DNA from: a virus | Virus record (IMG/VR): IMGVR_UViG_3300013099_001090 | Span: 1-37,766 of that record | Length of the DNA: 37,766 nt | Reading direction: 5' to 3' (one strand) | Shown: in pieces, positions 31,034-37,766 of the stretch | Position numbering within the stretch: position 1 is the stretch's first letter | Layout: every line of letters begins with the position of its first letter | Made by a program: the position numbers and the translations under genes | Notes under the pieces: model-generated | The model's input: only the letters and a program-made list of their open reading frames with translations | Databases searched by the model: none | What the model was told of the DNA's origin: nothing

Positions 31034-32922
31034 CATTTTTCGGTTCAGGTGGCTCACGCTCCGCCCAGTTTAGCCAGTCAGCCAGTAAGCAGGACATCCT
31101 GGGGCGAAAGTACGCCCCGTTTGCCAACCCCTTCTTCGATCAGGCGAGTACCTACACACCGCCTTCGGTCAAGTCGCTCTTCAGCTTCTGCCGCTTCTAC
31201 CACCTGACTCATGGTGTCATCAACGCGATCGGAACCAAGGCGGCCGAGTACCCGGTCACCGACCTGATCATCCAGCACAAGTCGAACAGCGTAGCCAACA
31301 AGTGGAAGGAGCTGATGCTGGGAGACCTGAACTATCGGGTCCACCAGTTCGAGGTGAACCTCGACTATTTTGTCTATGGCAACGCCTTCGTCAGCCCCAG
31401 CTTCCCCTTCCGCAAGAAGATCATCTGCAAGTCGTGCAACGCTGAGAACGACGCCATCAACACCCGGAACAGCTGGCGGTACACCAACCACCGCTTCTGG
31501 CTGACGTGTCCGAAGTGTGGGCAGAGTGACTTCGCCAAGAGCAGGGACGACTACTACGCCAAGCCCTCAGAGATTGGGCTCATCCGGTGGAACCCTGAGA
31601 ACGTCACCATCTTCTACAACGAGTCGACGGGTCGGCTCGACTATGCACTCGACCTCTCCACGCAGTTCCGCAGTGAGATTGCCATGGGTCGGAAGGACCT
31701 GGTGTCCACCACTCCGGAGATCTTCCTTTCGGCGGCCAAGTCCAAGAGGATGTTGGTCTTCGACAAGCGGGAAGTCTTCCACATGCGGAGGCCTGCACTA
31801 TCGAGCATGAACCGGGGGTGGGGCCCACCTTTGATCATGCCGGTGCTGAAGGACGCCTTCTACATGCAGATCATGAAGAAGGCGCAAGAGCAGGTGCTCC
31901 TTACCCACCTGCTACCCCAGGTCTTCCTCTACCCCCAGCCTGCTACGTCGGGGGCCGACCCCTTCACCACGGTCAACCTCAAGGACTGGCGCTCGCACAT
32001 CCAGCGTGAGTTGACACGACAGCGCCTCGACCCGAGTTACTATGGCATCCTTCCCTTCCCCATGGGTCACCAGATCATTGGGGAGAACGGCCGCTCTCTC
32101 CTGATGATGCAGGAGATTCGGATGATGGGTGAGCTGATCGCCATCGGGATGGGCTTCCCGGCCGACCTCGTCTTCGGGCAGGGGACCTACGCAGGGTCCA
32201 GTGTCTCGATGCGTATGCTGGAGAACTTCTTCCTGTCCAACGTGCAGAGTCAGTACCGGCTCCTCCACTGGTACATGAAGAGGATCGGCGCCTTCCTGAA
32301 CTGGCCGGTGGCCCAGGGACGCTTCAAGCCCTTCAAGATGGCTGATGATCTCCAGCGCCAGGCCTTTGCCTTCCAGCTCAACCAGGCTCAGAAGATCTCG
32401 GATACATCCCTCCTCTCCTTGGCAGACTTCAAGGTCGAGGACGAGTCGGAGCTTCAGGTGTCGGAGTCCTCACTCCGGATGGAGGCACTCAAGAAGCAGT
32501 CGCTCCTCCTGGCTGAAGTCCAGGGTGAGGCAGGGGTGACTTCTGCTCGATTCCAGGCCAAGGCCCAAGAGGTCATGATGGAAGCCGAGCGGCAGGCTCA
32601 GCAGGCTGCTCAGGATGCTGCCAACGCTGCCGGAGAGGGCGAAGGCGGGCCGGAAGGTGACTCCTTCACCCAGTCCCAGGGGTCTGAACTCTCGGGGCCC
32701 ACAGGTCTCCCCATGAACCAGGTGGCCCAAGGACTTGCGAGTCAGCTTCAAGGCATGCCTCCGGAGATCCAGCAGCAGCAACTGGCCCAGCTCAAGAAGA
32801 CCCAGCCCGAGATGGCCGAGCTAGTACAGCAAAATATTATTTCACCAGCCTCGCAACCGGCAGGAGTCGACACTCGACCCCTACCGGAAAAGCTTCCGCC
32901 GCGAAGAGACTCCTTGAGTTAG
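31030..32922 (+). CDS. Portal protein with an inserted zinc ribbon
   Basis: 630 residues. The order fits a portal: an N-terminal flexible arm, a wing with SVKSLFSFCRFYHLTHGVIN, a long core with repeated short strands (SEIGLIRWNPENVTIFYN; KREVFHMRRPAL), then helices with MRMLENFFLSNVQSQYRLL of the stem/clip type, and a Gln/Glu/Ala-rich helical C-terminus like the portal barrel. Four Cys (133, 136, 160, 163; CKSC and CPKC) form a zinc ribbon within the N-terminal domain, which is unusual. It forms the dodecameric ring through which DNA enters and leaves the head. The 3' end overlaps the convergent gene by four bases. Confidence 0.72.
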   Translation: MTFFGSGGSRSAQFSQSASKQDILGRKYAPFANPFFDQASTYTPPSVKSLFSFCRFYHLTHGVINAIGTKAAEYPVTDLIIQHKSNSVANKWKELMLGDLNYRVHQFEVNLDYFVYGNAFVSPSFPFRKKIICKSCNAENDAINTRNSWRYTNHRFWLTCPKCGQSDFAKSRDDYYAKPSEIGLIRWNPENVTIFYNESTGRLDYALDLSTQFRSEIAMGRKDLVSTTPEIFLSAAKSKRMLVFDKREVFHMRRPALSSMNRGWGPPLIMPVLKDAFYMQIMKKAQEQVLLTHLLPQVFLYPQPATSGADPFTTVNLKDWRSHIQRELTRQRLDPSYYGILPFPMGHQIIGENGRSLLMMQEIRMMGELIAIGMGFPADLVFGQGTYAGSSVSMRMLENFFLSNVQSQYRLLHWYMKRIGAFLNWPVAQGRFKPFKMADDLQRQAFAFQLNQAQKISDTSLLSLADFKVEDESELQVSESSLRMEALKKQSLLLAEVQGEAGVTSARFQAKAQEVMMEAERQAQQAAQDAANAAGEGEGGPEGDSFTQSQGSELSGPTGLPMNQVAQGLASQLQGMPPEIQQQQLAQLKKTQPEMAELVQQNIISPASQPAGVDTRPLPEKLPPRRDSLS

Positions 32923-34250
32923 ATGTGTTTGGGGATCTTCTTCAAGAAGGTCTGCATCAGCTCCCAAGCTGGGAACGTTTCTCCGACCTTCTTCAGGTGA
33001 GGCTCCTCTCTGGTGAGGAGCAGGAAGGCTAGCTGGTCTCGGGTAACCCCCGCGGCCAGCACCTCGTCCCGAAAGGCTCGGGCTGCCATGTACTGCTTGA
33101 TGACTGGGCGAATGAAGAACTCCCAGTCCCCGTCGTTCTGAGGTGGTGCGGTCCCGTCCTCGATACCCCTCCGCTTTGGGTGGTTGGTGAGCATCTCTCT
33201 GTGGACCTCCCGGTAGTCCGGTTTGCTGAGGGCCGACACAGTCTTCGGGATGACCTTGCTACGATGATGGTCGGCCAAAGGCTTGACGATCTCCCAGGGT
33301 AGCTCCCAAAGGAACTGAGCTAGTCCTGGTCCAGAGAGTCGGGTTAGATCTTCAAGCTCCAAGGGTCGTGCAACCCAAGGCGCCAGAGCCTCCAAGATGT
33401 TCGGCGTCATCAACCTCCCCAGCCCTTGGCGGAAGAGGTCATCATCACAAGCCCTCACTACTCCCAGAGCTTTGCGCGACCCTCTGGCCTGCGAGACGTA
33501 CGAGATAAAGAACCGCTCGGAGCATAGGCGTAATGCGAGAGCCAGCGCTGCATAAGGGATCCGAGCCTTGCTTTCGTTCCGCACATAGGACTCAGCCAGC
33601 CTCTGAGCTGAGTGACTCCATCGATCCCTGTGAAGCACGTTCATGCCCTGAAGGAACTTGAGGTTGTTGCGGTGCCCATTACAGGATACCCGCAGCACCT
33701 CAGCCGTGGTGCTTGCGTCCAACCAACTCAGCTGGCGGAACCCATAGCGCCACTCCCCCGAGTCGAGGTGGTAGGGCTCGGCGTCAAACATCTCGGGCGA
33801 CGTCGGGTTCATCCAGTCCAGCTGGGAGCTATAGAACTCAGCCTCACCGAGAATGGTGTGGCTCTTCCATCGGTGCCCCCGAAGCTGTTCCAGTAGGGTT
33901 TCCCCTTCCTTCCGATCTCCCCAGAGCATGTGGCCACAGGCTAGGTTCAGCGGTGAGTCCGTACCCGAACCTCCCAGCCGACTCATCAGGAGGGGTTCCA
34001 TCACAGAGATGTCCCGACCCAATGCCAGCATGTCTCCGATGGAGATCTCCGGATGGGGCGCATCCTCTCCGCTCTTGCCCCCCGCATGGTGGAGCCTAGC
34101 CATAGCCTCCTGGCCATAGACGAAGAGCATGGTGTGCCACATCTCGTAGAAGCTTTCTCGAAGGGCACTGGAGACGTAGGCGTGAGGGGCGGAGGTCCTT
34201 ACCCGTTCGAGGATGATCTGGTCGGTCAGCTCTTCGGAAAGATCTACCAT
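32919..34250 (-). CDS. Third component of the MoxR/vWA module, unknown fold
   Basis: 443 residues from ATG 34250, which overlaps the end of the metallopeptidase-vWA gene; an upstream start at 34280 has no ribosome-binding site. The protein is mostly helical, with many Trp and His residues and a basic middle. No Walker, protease or nuclease motif is seen. It always follows, on the same strand, the MoxR and vWA genes, so it is a candidate VMAP-like partner or substrate-recognition protein of that pair. The 3' end overlaps the portal gene by four bases. Function remains unknown. Confidence 0.55.
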   Translation of the reverse strand: MVDLSEELTDQIILERVRTSAPHAYVSSALRESFYEMWHTMLFVYGQEAMARLHHAGGKSGEDAPHPEISIGDMLALGRDISVMEPLLMSRLGGSGTDSPLNLACGHMLWGDRKEGETLLEQLRGHRWKSHTILGEAEFYSSQLDWMNPTSPEMFDAEPYHLDSGEWRYGFRQLSWLDASTTAEVLRVSCNGHRNNLKFLQGMNVLHRDRWSHSAQRLAESYVRNESKARIPYAALALALRLCSERFFISYVSQARGSRKALGVVRACDDDLFRQGLGRLMTPNILEALAPWVARPLELEDLTRLSGPGLAQFLWELPWEIVKPLADHHRSKVIPKTVSALSKPDYREVHREMLTNHPKRRGIEDGTAPPQNDGDWEFFIRPVIKQYMAARAFRDEVLAAGVTRDQLAFLLLTREEPHLKKVGETFPAWELMQTFLKKIPKHI

Positions 34251-35518
34251 GCGATGTCCATGATGAAGTTGGTACCCCACTCTTGTTTACGGCCGCCCAG
34301 AGGGACACACCAGATGGTCTTCCGGTGCAGCGGCTTGACCACTGGCGGAAGCTCGATGAAGCCATCGGTTAGGATGGCGAGGGCAGTGGGCTTGATCTTA
34401 TCGACCATCTCGAAGACCTCTATCACTGAGGTATAGGAGTGCCCACCTTGCTTATACTTGAACTTACGTTGGATCTCCTGCGGTCGGCGGGTAGTGAAGT
34501 GCTCCCGGACGACTGCGTCGAATCCCACGATGTGTATGCGGTCTGCTCGTCGAGCGGCCGGCATGATGGCTGCCTTGAACTCGTCGTGTAGCTCTTCCCC
34601 GACCGACGCAGAGTTGTCGATTGCCAGGAATAGCACCTTCTCCTGCACCCCCTTGTAGCTGGGGAGGATGAGGAGAGGGTAGAGCCTCTTTCGAGGAGGG
34701 CTGAAGGTCGCTATGTCGTCGCCGACATCACAGAGAAGCTTCCCTGTGAGCAGGCGGCTCCACGGTATACGTCCTTCCTTTATCTTGGAGAGTCGCTCGG
34801 TGATTGCCCCGGGGAGGGGGCGGGCCGTCGGGTTCATCTCCATGACTGCTTGGGCCTGACAGATCTCTTCAGTGATGCCGTCCTGCCAGTCGTGCTTCTC
34901 TTCCTCCGACTCGAAGGGGGATGGGAGTAGGTCGCTCCCTGAGAACTCCCCCTCCATGTTGTTGTCGTAGGGGTCCTCGCTGGTCATGGTGCTCGGGCCA
35001 CCTTGAGCCGCCGTCAGTGTGGGTACCCCCTGAGGTTGCGGCATAGGCTGGTTGGCCTTCTTCCGCTTCATCAGTTCTTCGTAGACCTTCTCAGCTGTCT
35101 CGAACAACTCCCAACCCTTCGGGTTGATCCCATCTGCTGGGGTCTTCCACGTGTCCCGATCTGTACTGAGGATCTCCTCGGTGAGACGGTTGGTGATGAT
35201 GTCGATCGCTATGTTCCACACCTTGAAGTCTCGGTGCTTCGCTCGGTCGACATGGTTGAAGTAGATGTGGAGGTACTCATGGCAGACGCGGAAGACCACC
35301 CCACGGAGGCCCTCCTTCTCGTTCACTGCCTTGATGTAGTCGGGGTTGATCCAGATGTTGGCCCCATCCGTAGCCAACGTCTGGACCTGTAGGTCCTGCT
35401 GCACCTTGATGTATTGCCCCAAGATGAGGAGCCCACCCATGGGCCACCGAAGAACGAAGTCTTGGCAACCCTTATAGATGATCTTGTGTGCTGCCTCGTC
35501 AGGCCCCGCTAGTAGCAT
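34244..35518 (-). CDS. DUF2201-type metallopeptidase with vWA domain
   Basis: 424 residues from ATG 35518. The N-terminal domain has CHEYLHIYFNH, in which HEYLH (80-84) is a zinc HExxH motif, followed by NIAIDIITNR with Asp106 as a possible further ligand. A flexible Pro/Gln/Glu linker (about 155-210) leads to a C-terminal von Willebrand A-type domain with the MIDAS motif DNSAS (301-305) and LTDG (Asp385). This combination is typical of DUF2201-like proteins, which pair with MoxR ATPases. The MoxR gene is directly upstream with a 20-base overlap, so the two should act as a remodelling or protease pair. Confidence 0.82.
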   Translation of the reverse strand: MLLAGPDEAAHKIIYKGCQDFVLRWPMGGLLILGQYIKVQQDLQVQTLATDGANIWINPDYIKAVNEKEGLRGVVFRVCHEYLHIYFNHVDRAKHRDFKVWNIAIDIITNRLTEEILSTDRDTWKTPADGINPKGWELFETAEKVYEELMKRKKANQPMPQPQGVPTLTAAQGGPSTMTSEDPYDNNMEGEFSGSDLLPSPFESEEEKHDWQDGITEEICQAQAVMEMNPTARPLPGAITERLSKIKEGRIPWSRLLTGKLLCDVGDDIATFSPPRKRLYPLLILPSYKGVQEKVLFLAIDNSASVGEELHDEFKAAIMPAARRADRIHIVGFDAVVREHFTTRRPQEIQRKFKYKQGGHSYTSVIEVFEMVDKIKPTALAILTDGFIELPPVVKPLHRKTIWCVPLGGRKQEWGTNFIMDIAW

Positions 35519-36719
35519 TGTCGTCCTCGTCGACTAGGTCCTTCATGAGTACGTCGACTGCCTCGGGGTAGTGCCTGGCCAACGCTGCCTGCTTCTTCGA
35601 GGGGATCTGAACAAGGAGGGCGATACGGAACTCCCCCTTCAGAGATTCAGCGAAGGGCTTGAGCCCATCCCACCCCTTCTCGATCTTTGCCTTGGTGATG
35701 TGACGTGCCACCGCGAAGATGCATGCGTACTGGAACATGGTCGCATCCTCACCCGAGGGCATGGTGGCGACACCTGTCTTCAGGATCTCATCGATGTTCA
35801 CCTTCCGGAGGATCTCCCACCAGGCATTCCACTGCCTCATGACACCCACCCCGCACTTGCGTTCGATGATGCCGTCACGCCGCCTGTTCCACTCCCTCAA
35901 CTCATCCTTCTTGGAAGGGTTGGGGTCTGGGAGATGGAAGAAGTGCTGACTCACCTCCCACCAACCACGAGGGGAGGGTGCCCTGTAGGCTCCCTCCTCG
36001 ATGGGTGAGAAGAGCAGGTCTCTGTTGCCGGGAACCTCAAGGAACATGAGGACGTCCTTGTGGATCTGAGTGGGATTCTCTACCGCGTACTTCCTGAAGT
36101 CCTCGAACTTCGCTTCCATCGTGATGACGGTTACACGACCCAGGATCGACTGCGATAGATCACCTGCCAGGATGTCATCACCCACACGGTTGCCCGCGCA
36201 CATGATCAGCGAGAGGGGGTGGAGCTTGTAGTCCCGGTAGTTCCGAGTACCGAAGAGACCGATCAATCCCTTTTGCACCGAGTCCGGTGCCTTGTCGAAA
36301 TCATCGAAGAGCTGAAGGACGGGGGAGACGATTGCCTCCCACGCCACTTTGTTCACTGCCCAGATGATACGCTCGACCCTCTCCTCGGATGCATTCTGCG
36401 AGAGACCCTGCCTCTTCATGGCCTCTTCCCAATCCTTCAGGGCAGTGCCGCTGAGTTCGGTGGCCAGGTCTGGACGACCAAGGGTGAGGAGTCCCGCAGG
36501 AACGGGAGTCCCCGTCACGTCTGTGGGGTCTGCGTTGTCCCCGATGTTCACCGGGCGGTAGGTGACAACACCATCTAGGATGGCAGCCTCAACCCCGAGG
36601 TCTGACTTGCCGATACCCGGTGGCCCAAAGACCGCAGGGATGTTCAGCTTCTGTGCTTTGCGTTGGATCGCGAACTCTTCCATCACGATCTGCAACGTCT
36701 CTTGGAATCCGTACGCCAC
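35499..36719 (-). CDS. MoxR-type AAA+ ATPase
   Basis: 406 residues from a GTG at 36719, which overlaps the upstream stop (TAGTG). Walker A is GPPGIGKS (32-39), Walker B is LQLFDDFDKAP (with Asp139/Asp140, not the usual DE), and sensor 1 is around LIMCAGNR (Asn177). The layout fits MoxR AAA+ chaperones, which work with vWA proteins to insert metals, remodel or activate partner proteins. The metallo-vWA gene follows at once. MoxR-vWA pairs act in host stress and conflict systems; here they are phage-encoded. Confidence 0.85.
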   Translation of the reverse strand: MAYGFQETLQIVMEEFAIQRKAQKLNIPAVFGPPGIGKSDLGVEAAILDGVVTYRPVNIGDNADPTDVTGTPVPAGLLTLGRPDLATELSGTALKDWEEAMKRQGLSQNASEERVERIIWAVNKVAWEAIVSPVLQLFDDFDKAPDSVQKGLIGLFGTRNYRDYKLHPLSLIMCAGNRVGDDILAGDLSQSILGRVTVITMEAKFEDFRKYAVENPTQIHKDVLMFLEVPGNRDLLFSPIEEGAYRAPSPRGWWEVSQHFFHLPDPNPSKKDELREWNRRRDGIIERKCGVGVMRQWNAWWEILRKVNIDEILKTGVATMPSGEDATMFQYACIFAVARHITKAKIEKGWDGLKPFAESLKGEFRIALLVQIPSKKQAALARHYPEAVDVLMKDLVDEDDNATSGA

Positions 36720-37036
36720 TAACCCGTACCTTCGATCATGTCTTCTCCATCCCACTCGATCTCTTCACAGTGGGTCGCCTGCTCGTAGCAGTCCTTGTGG
36801 TTATGTATGGTGGGTCGTCCCTCCTCATCGGGAAGGATCGCTAACCTCCCTCCGGGAAGCTCCACCACGGTCAACTCGCTACTCGGATCGAGTATGAACA
36901 CCGCAGCATCTAGGTCTTGAAGCCACACCCACTGCCCCCTCAGCCCTACATAGGCATCCTGGAGATCACTCGGGTCTGTCACCATCACATCTATCGGGTC
37001 GCCACATATCTGGCAGACCACACTATCTGTCACCAC
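36719..37036 (-). CDS. Small Cys/His protein leading the MoxR operon
   Basis: 105 residues from a GTG at 37036, five bases after GGAG; a TTG at 37057 is possible but lacks a ribosome-binding site. A Cys pair CQIC near the N-terminus and HNHKDCYEQATHC near the C-terminus could bind zinc. The middle is beta-rich and acidic (AVFILDPSSELTVVELPGG). It overlaps both neighbours. It may be a small adaptor or substrate of the MoxR/vWA pair; no family is recognised. Confidence 0.55.
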   Translation of the reverse strand: MVTDSVVCQICGDPIDVMVTDPSDLQDAYVGLRGQWVWLQDLDAAVFILDPSSELTVVELPGGRLAILPDEEGRPTIHNHKDCYEQATHCEEIEWDGEDMIEGTG

Positions 37037-37133
37037 TCCGTCTCCGTTGAAGCTCAAAGGTCAGGGCCGCTGAGACCTCCAGGGTCCCTGCGATAAAGCC
37101 CGCCAGAAAGGCGTAGCCAAACACTGAGAGCAT
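37023..37133 (-). CDS. Tiny single-helix membrane protein (36 aa)
   Basis: The ATG at 37133 overlaps the stop of the acidic peptide gene (TGATG). The product starts with one hydrophobic helix (LSVFGYAFLAGFIAGTL) and ends in a positive cluster (LQRRRSGDR), so it should insert in the membrane with a cytoplasmic C-terminus. It ends inside the following Cys/His gene. It may be a membrane anchor or a toxin-like peptide; no function can be given. Size makes the gene call uncertain. Confidence 0.4.
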   Translation of the reverse strand: MLSVFGYAFLAGFIAGTLEVSAALTFELQRRRSGDR

Positions 37134-37246
37134 CAGTCTTGGCCTTCTTCCTCATCGCTATCCATGACGTCGTCGGTGATGTCATCGACACCGCTCTCGT
37201 AGTCGGTGATGGAATCGTCTTGGTCATCCGTGTCGGGATCATGCAT
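37133..37246 (-). CDS. Tiny acidic peptide (37 aa)
   Basis: ATG 37246 follows GGAGGAGAGAG in the leader of the box at 37262-37276. The 37 residues are almost all acidic or polar (DPDTDDQDDSITDYES, then SDEEEEGQD). Highly acidic small phage proteins often act as DNA mimics that inhibit DNA-binding host enzymes. It is the first gene of the MoxR/vWA operon. The reading is supported by ribosome-binding site, promoter box and stop/start overlap with the next gene; the role is a guess. Confidence 0.45.
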   Translation of the reverse strand: MHDPDTDDQDDSITDYESGVDDITDDVMDSDEEEGQD

Positions 37247-37261
37247 GTTTTCTCTCTCCTC

Positions 37262-37276
37262 CAGTTTACTGATAGG
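37262..37276 (-). promoter_or_regulatory. Promoter-like box of the MoxR/vWA operon
   Basis: Minus-strand CCTATCAGTAAACTG matches the CCTATCAGCATAGTG consensus at 12 of 15 positions. It lies directly upstream of the leader of the acidic peptide gene and is divergent to the RpoB-like gene. Confidence 0.48.
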
Positions 37277-37292
37277 CTCTTACCGACCTGCA

Positions 37293-37322
37293 TTGACCCG
37301 CTTCCGAAGCACCACGTAAACT
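37293..37322 (+). promoter_or_regulatory. Sigma70-like promoter giving a leaderless RpoB-like mRNA
   Basis: TTGACC (37293-37298), an 18-base spacer and TAAACT (37317-37322) are followed by six bases and the GTG at 37329. The geometry is identical to that of the promoter at 26889-26918. No Shine-Dalgarno precedes the GTG. Confidence 0.5.
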
Positions 37323-37328
37323 CCAGCT

Positions 37329-37766
37329 GTGCTGAACACGAACCCACAGGAACAGTTTGAAGAGCTGAAAGGCCAGCTCCTCAGCCAAGTACGGGATACG
37401 TTTCCGATCCAGGACTCGAAGGGTCGGTTCGAGGTCCGGGTAAAGAACCTCAAGGTCAAAGACAACCAGGGTGTCGATGACATCCGAGGGCAGCTTCAGT
37501 CACGCCTCAAGGGGAAGACCTGGGCAGCCCCCGTCTTCGCCACTGTCGAGATCGTCGACTCCAAGGGGAAGGTCCTCGTCTCCAAACCCAACACCCGCAT
37601 CGCTGAGATACCCAGGCTGACGCGGCACTACTCCTACATCGTGGATGGTAAGGAGAAGATGGTCGCCAACCAGTGGCGGCTGAAGTCTGGGGCGTACGTC
37701 AAGGAGACCCAGAAGGAGGGGGAGTACGAGGCGCAGTTCCAGCTCGCCAAGGGCAAGAGCTTCGAC
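37329..37766 (+). CDS. RNA polymerase beta (RpoB)-like subunit, N-terminal part (3' partial)
   Basis: From GTG 37329, the first start after an in-frame stop at 37317, 146 codons run to the window edge. The order of segments matches the N-terminal region of bacterial beta: RDTFPIQDSKGRFEVRV (E. coli: FPIQSYSGNSELQY), SRLKGKTWAAPVFATVEIVD (RGVTYSAPLRVKLRLVIY), then RIAEIPRLTRHYSYIVDGKE ([20 protein letters not shown]), VANQWRLKSGAYVK (VSQLHRSPGVFF) and a probable strand near the edge. It is clearly RpoB-like but very divergent and shortened, as in phage multisubunit polymerases of the phiKZ/AR9 type. The E. coli segments are recalled from memory. It may transcribe phage genes from the special boxes seen here. 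Confidence 0.75.
   Translation, partial: MLNTNPQEQFEELKGQLLSQVRDTFPIQDSKGRFEVRVKNLKVKDNQGVDDIRGQLQSRLKGKTWAAPVFATVEIVDSKGKVLVSKPNTRIAEIPRLTRHYSYIVDGKEKMVANQWRLKSGAYVKETQKEGEYEAQFQLAKGKSFD

Noticed and set aside
1-37766. CRISPR array, insertion sequence, integrase, attachment site
   Set aside because: No regularly spaced direct repeats, transposase or integrase motifs were seen. The Cas4-like gene stands alone without cas1 or cas2.

Overview
This window reads as part of a sizeable, GC-rich, double-stranded DNA tailed phage genome (Caudoviricetes). The basis is a portal protein, tail and fibre-like proteins, a lysis-like cassette, a complete phage-type replication and recombination set, dense packing with ATGA, GTGA and TGATG stop/start overlaps, and long blocks of same-strand genes. 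No integrase, repressor or chromosomal housekeeping operon is visible, so a virulent lifestyle is likely but not proven. A signal peptide and spanin-like membrane proteins fit a Gram-negative host. The host cannot be named from this sequence.

Layout. (1) Bases 1-8943, plus strand: the end of a very large PKD-domain tail/baseplate protein, two further tail or fibre proteins, then a small membrane/lysis-like cassette with a P-loop kinase inside it. (2) Bases 8944-9306: noncoding DNA with three hairpins, a divergent tRNA-like gene on the minus strand and a plus-strand terminator. (3) Bases 9307-10547, minus strand: an HExxH membrane metallopeptidase and two small genes. (4) Bases 10621-26883, minus strand: one transcription unit of about 16 kb that starts at a promoter-like box (26869-26883) and ends at a strong intrinsic terminator (10621-10652). 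It carries an SF2 helicase, a family 4 UDG-like protein, a DUF932-like protein, a DnaB-like helicase, a DnaG-like primase, an SSB-like zinc protein, DNA polymerase A, a RecA-like ATPase, a PD-(D/E)XK nuclease, a Cas4/RecB-like nuclease and a RusA-like resolvase, with small genes between them. (5) Bases 26925-32922, plus strand: the head/portal end of the structural module. (6) Bases 32919-37246, minus strand: a MoxR ATPase, a metallopeptidase-vWA protein and an unknown third protein, led by three tiny or small genes. (7) Bases 37329-37766, plus strand: the N-terminal part of a divergent RNA polymerase beta (RpoB)-like subunit, cut by the window edge.

How it works together. Two signals suggest dedicated transcription control. 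A 15-base box, consensus CCTATCAGCATAGTG on the minus strand, occurs four times, each time just upstream of a minus-strand gene or the tRNA-like gene. Two plus-strand genes, the first head gene and the RpoB-like gene, share a TTGACC - 18 bp - TAnnCT - 6 bp - start codon arrangement that predicts leaderless mRNAs. A phage-encoded multisubunit RNA polymerase could read one of these classes. The MoxR/metallo-vWA set resembles the MoxR-vWA ternary systems described in bacterial conflict islands, and is the most system-like unexplained element here together with the RpoB-like gene.

Several core enzymes carry notable substitutions: polymerase A has Leu at the E. coli Phe762 position, the RecA-like protein has GKD in place of GKT, the DnaB-like Walker A has Arg before the Lys, and the UDG-like protein lacks the HP motif. 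All functional calls rest on motif recognition by eye; no database search was run.
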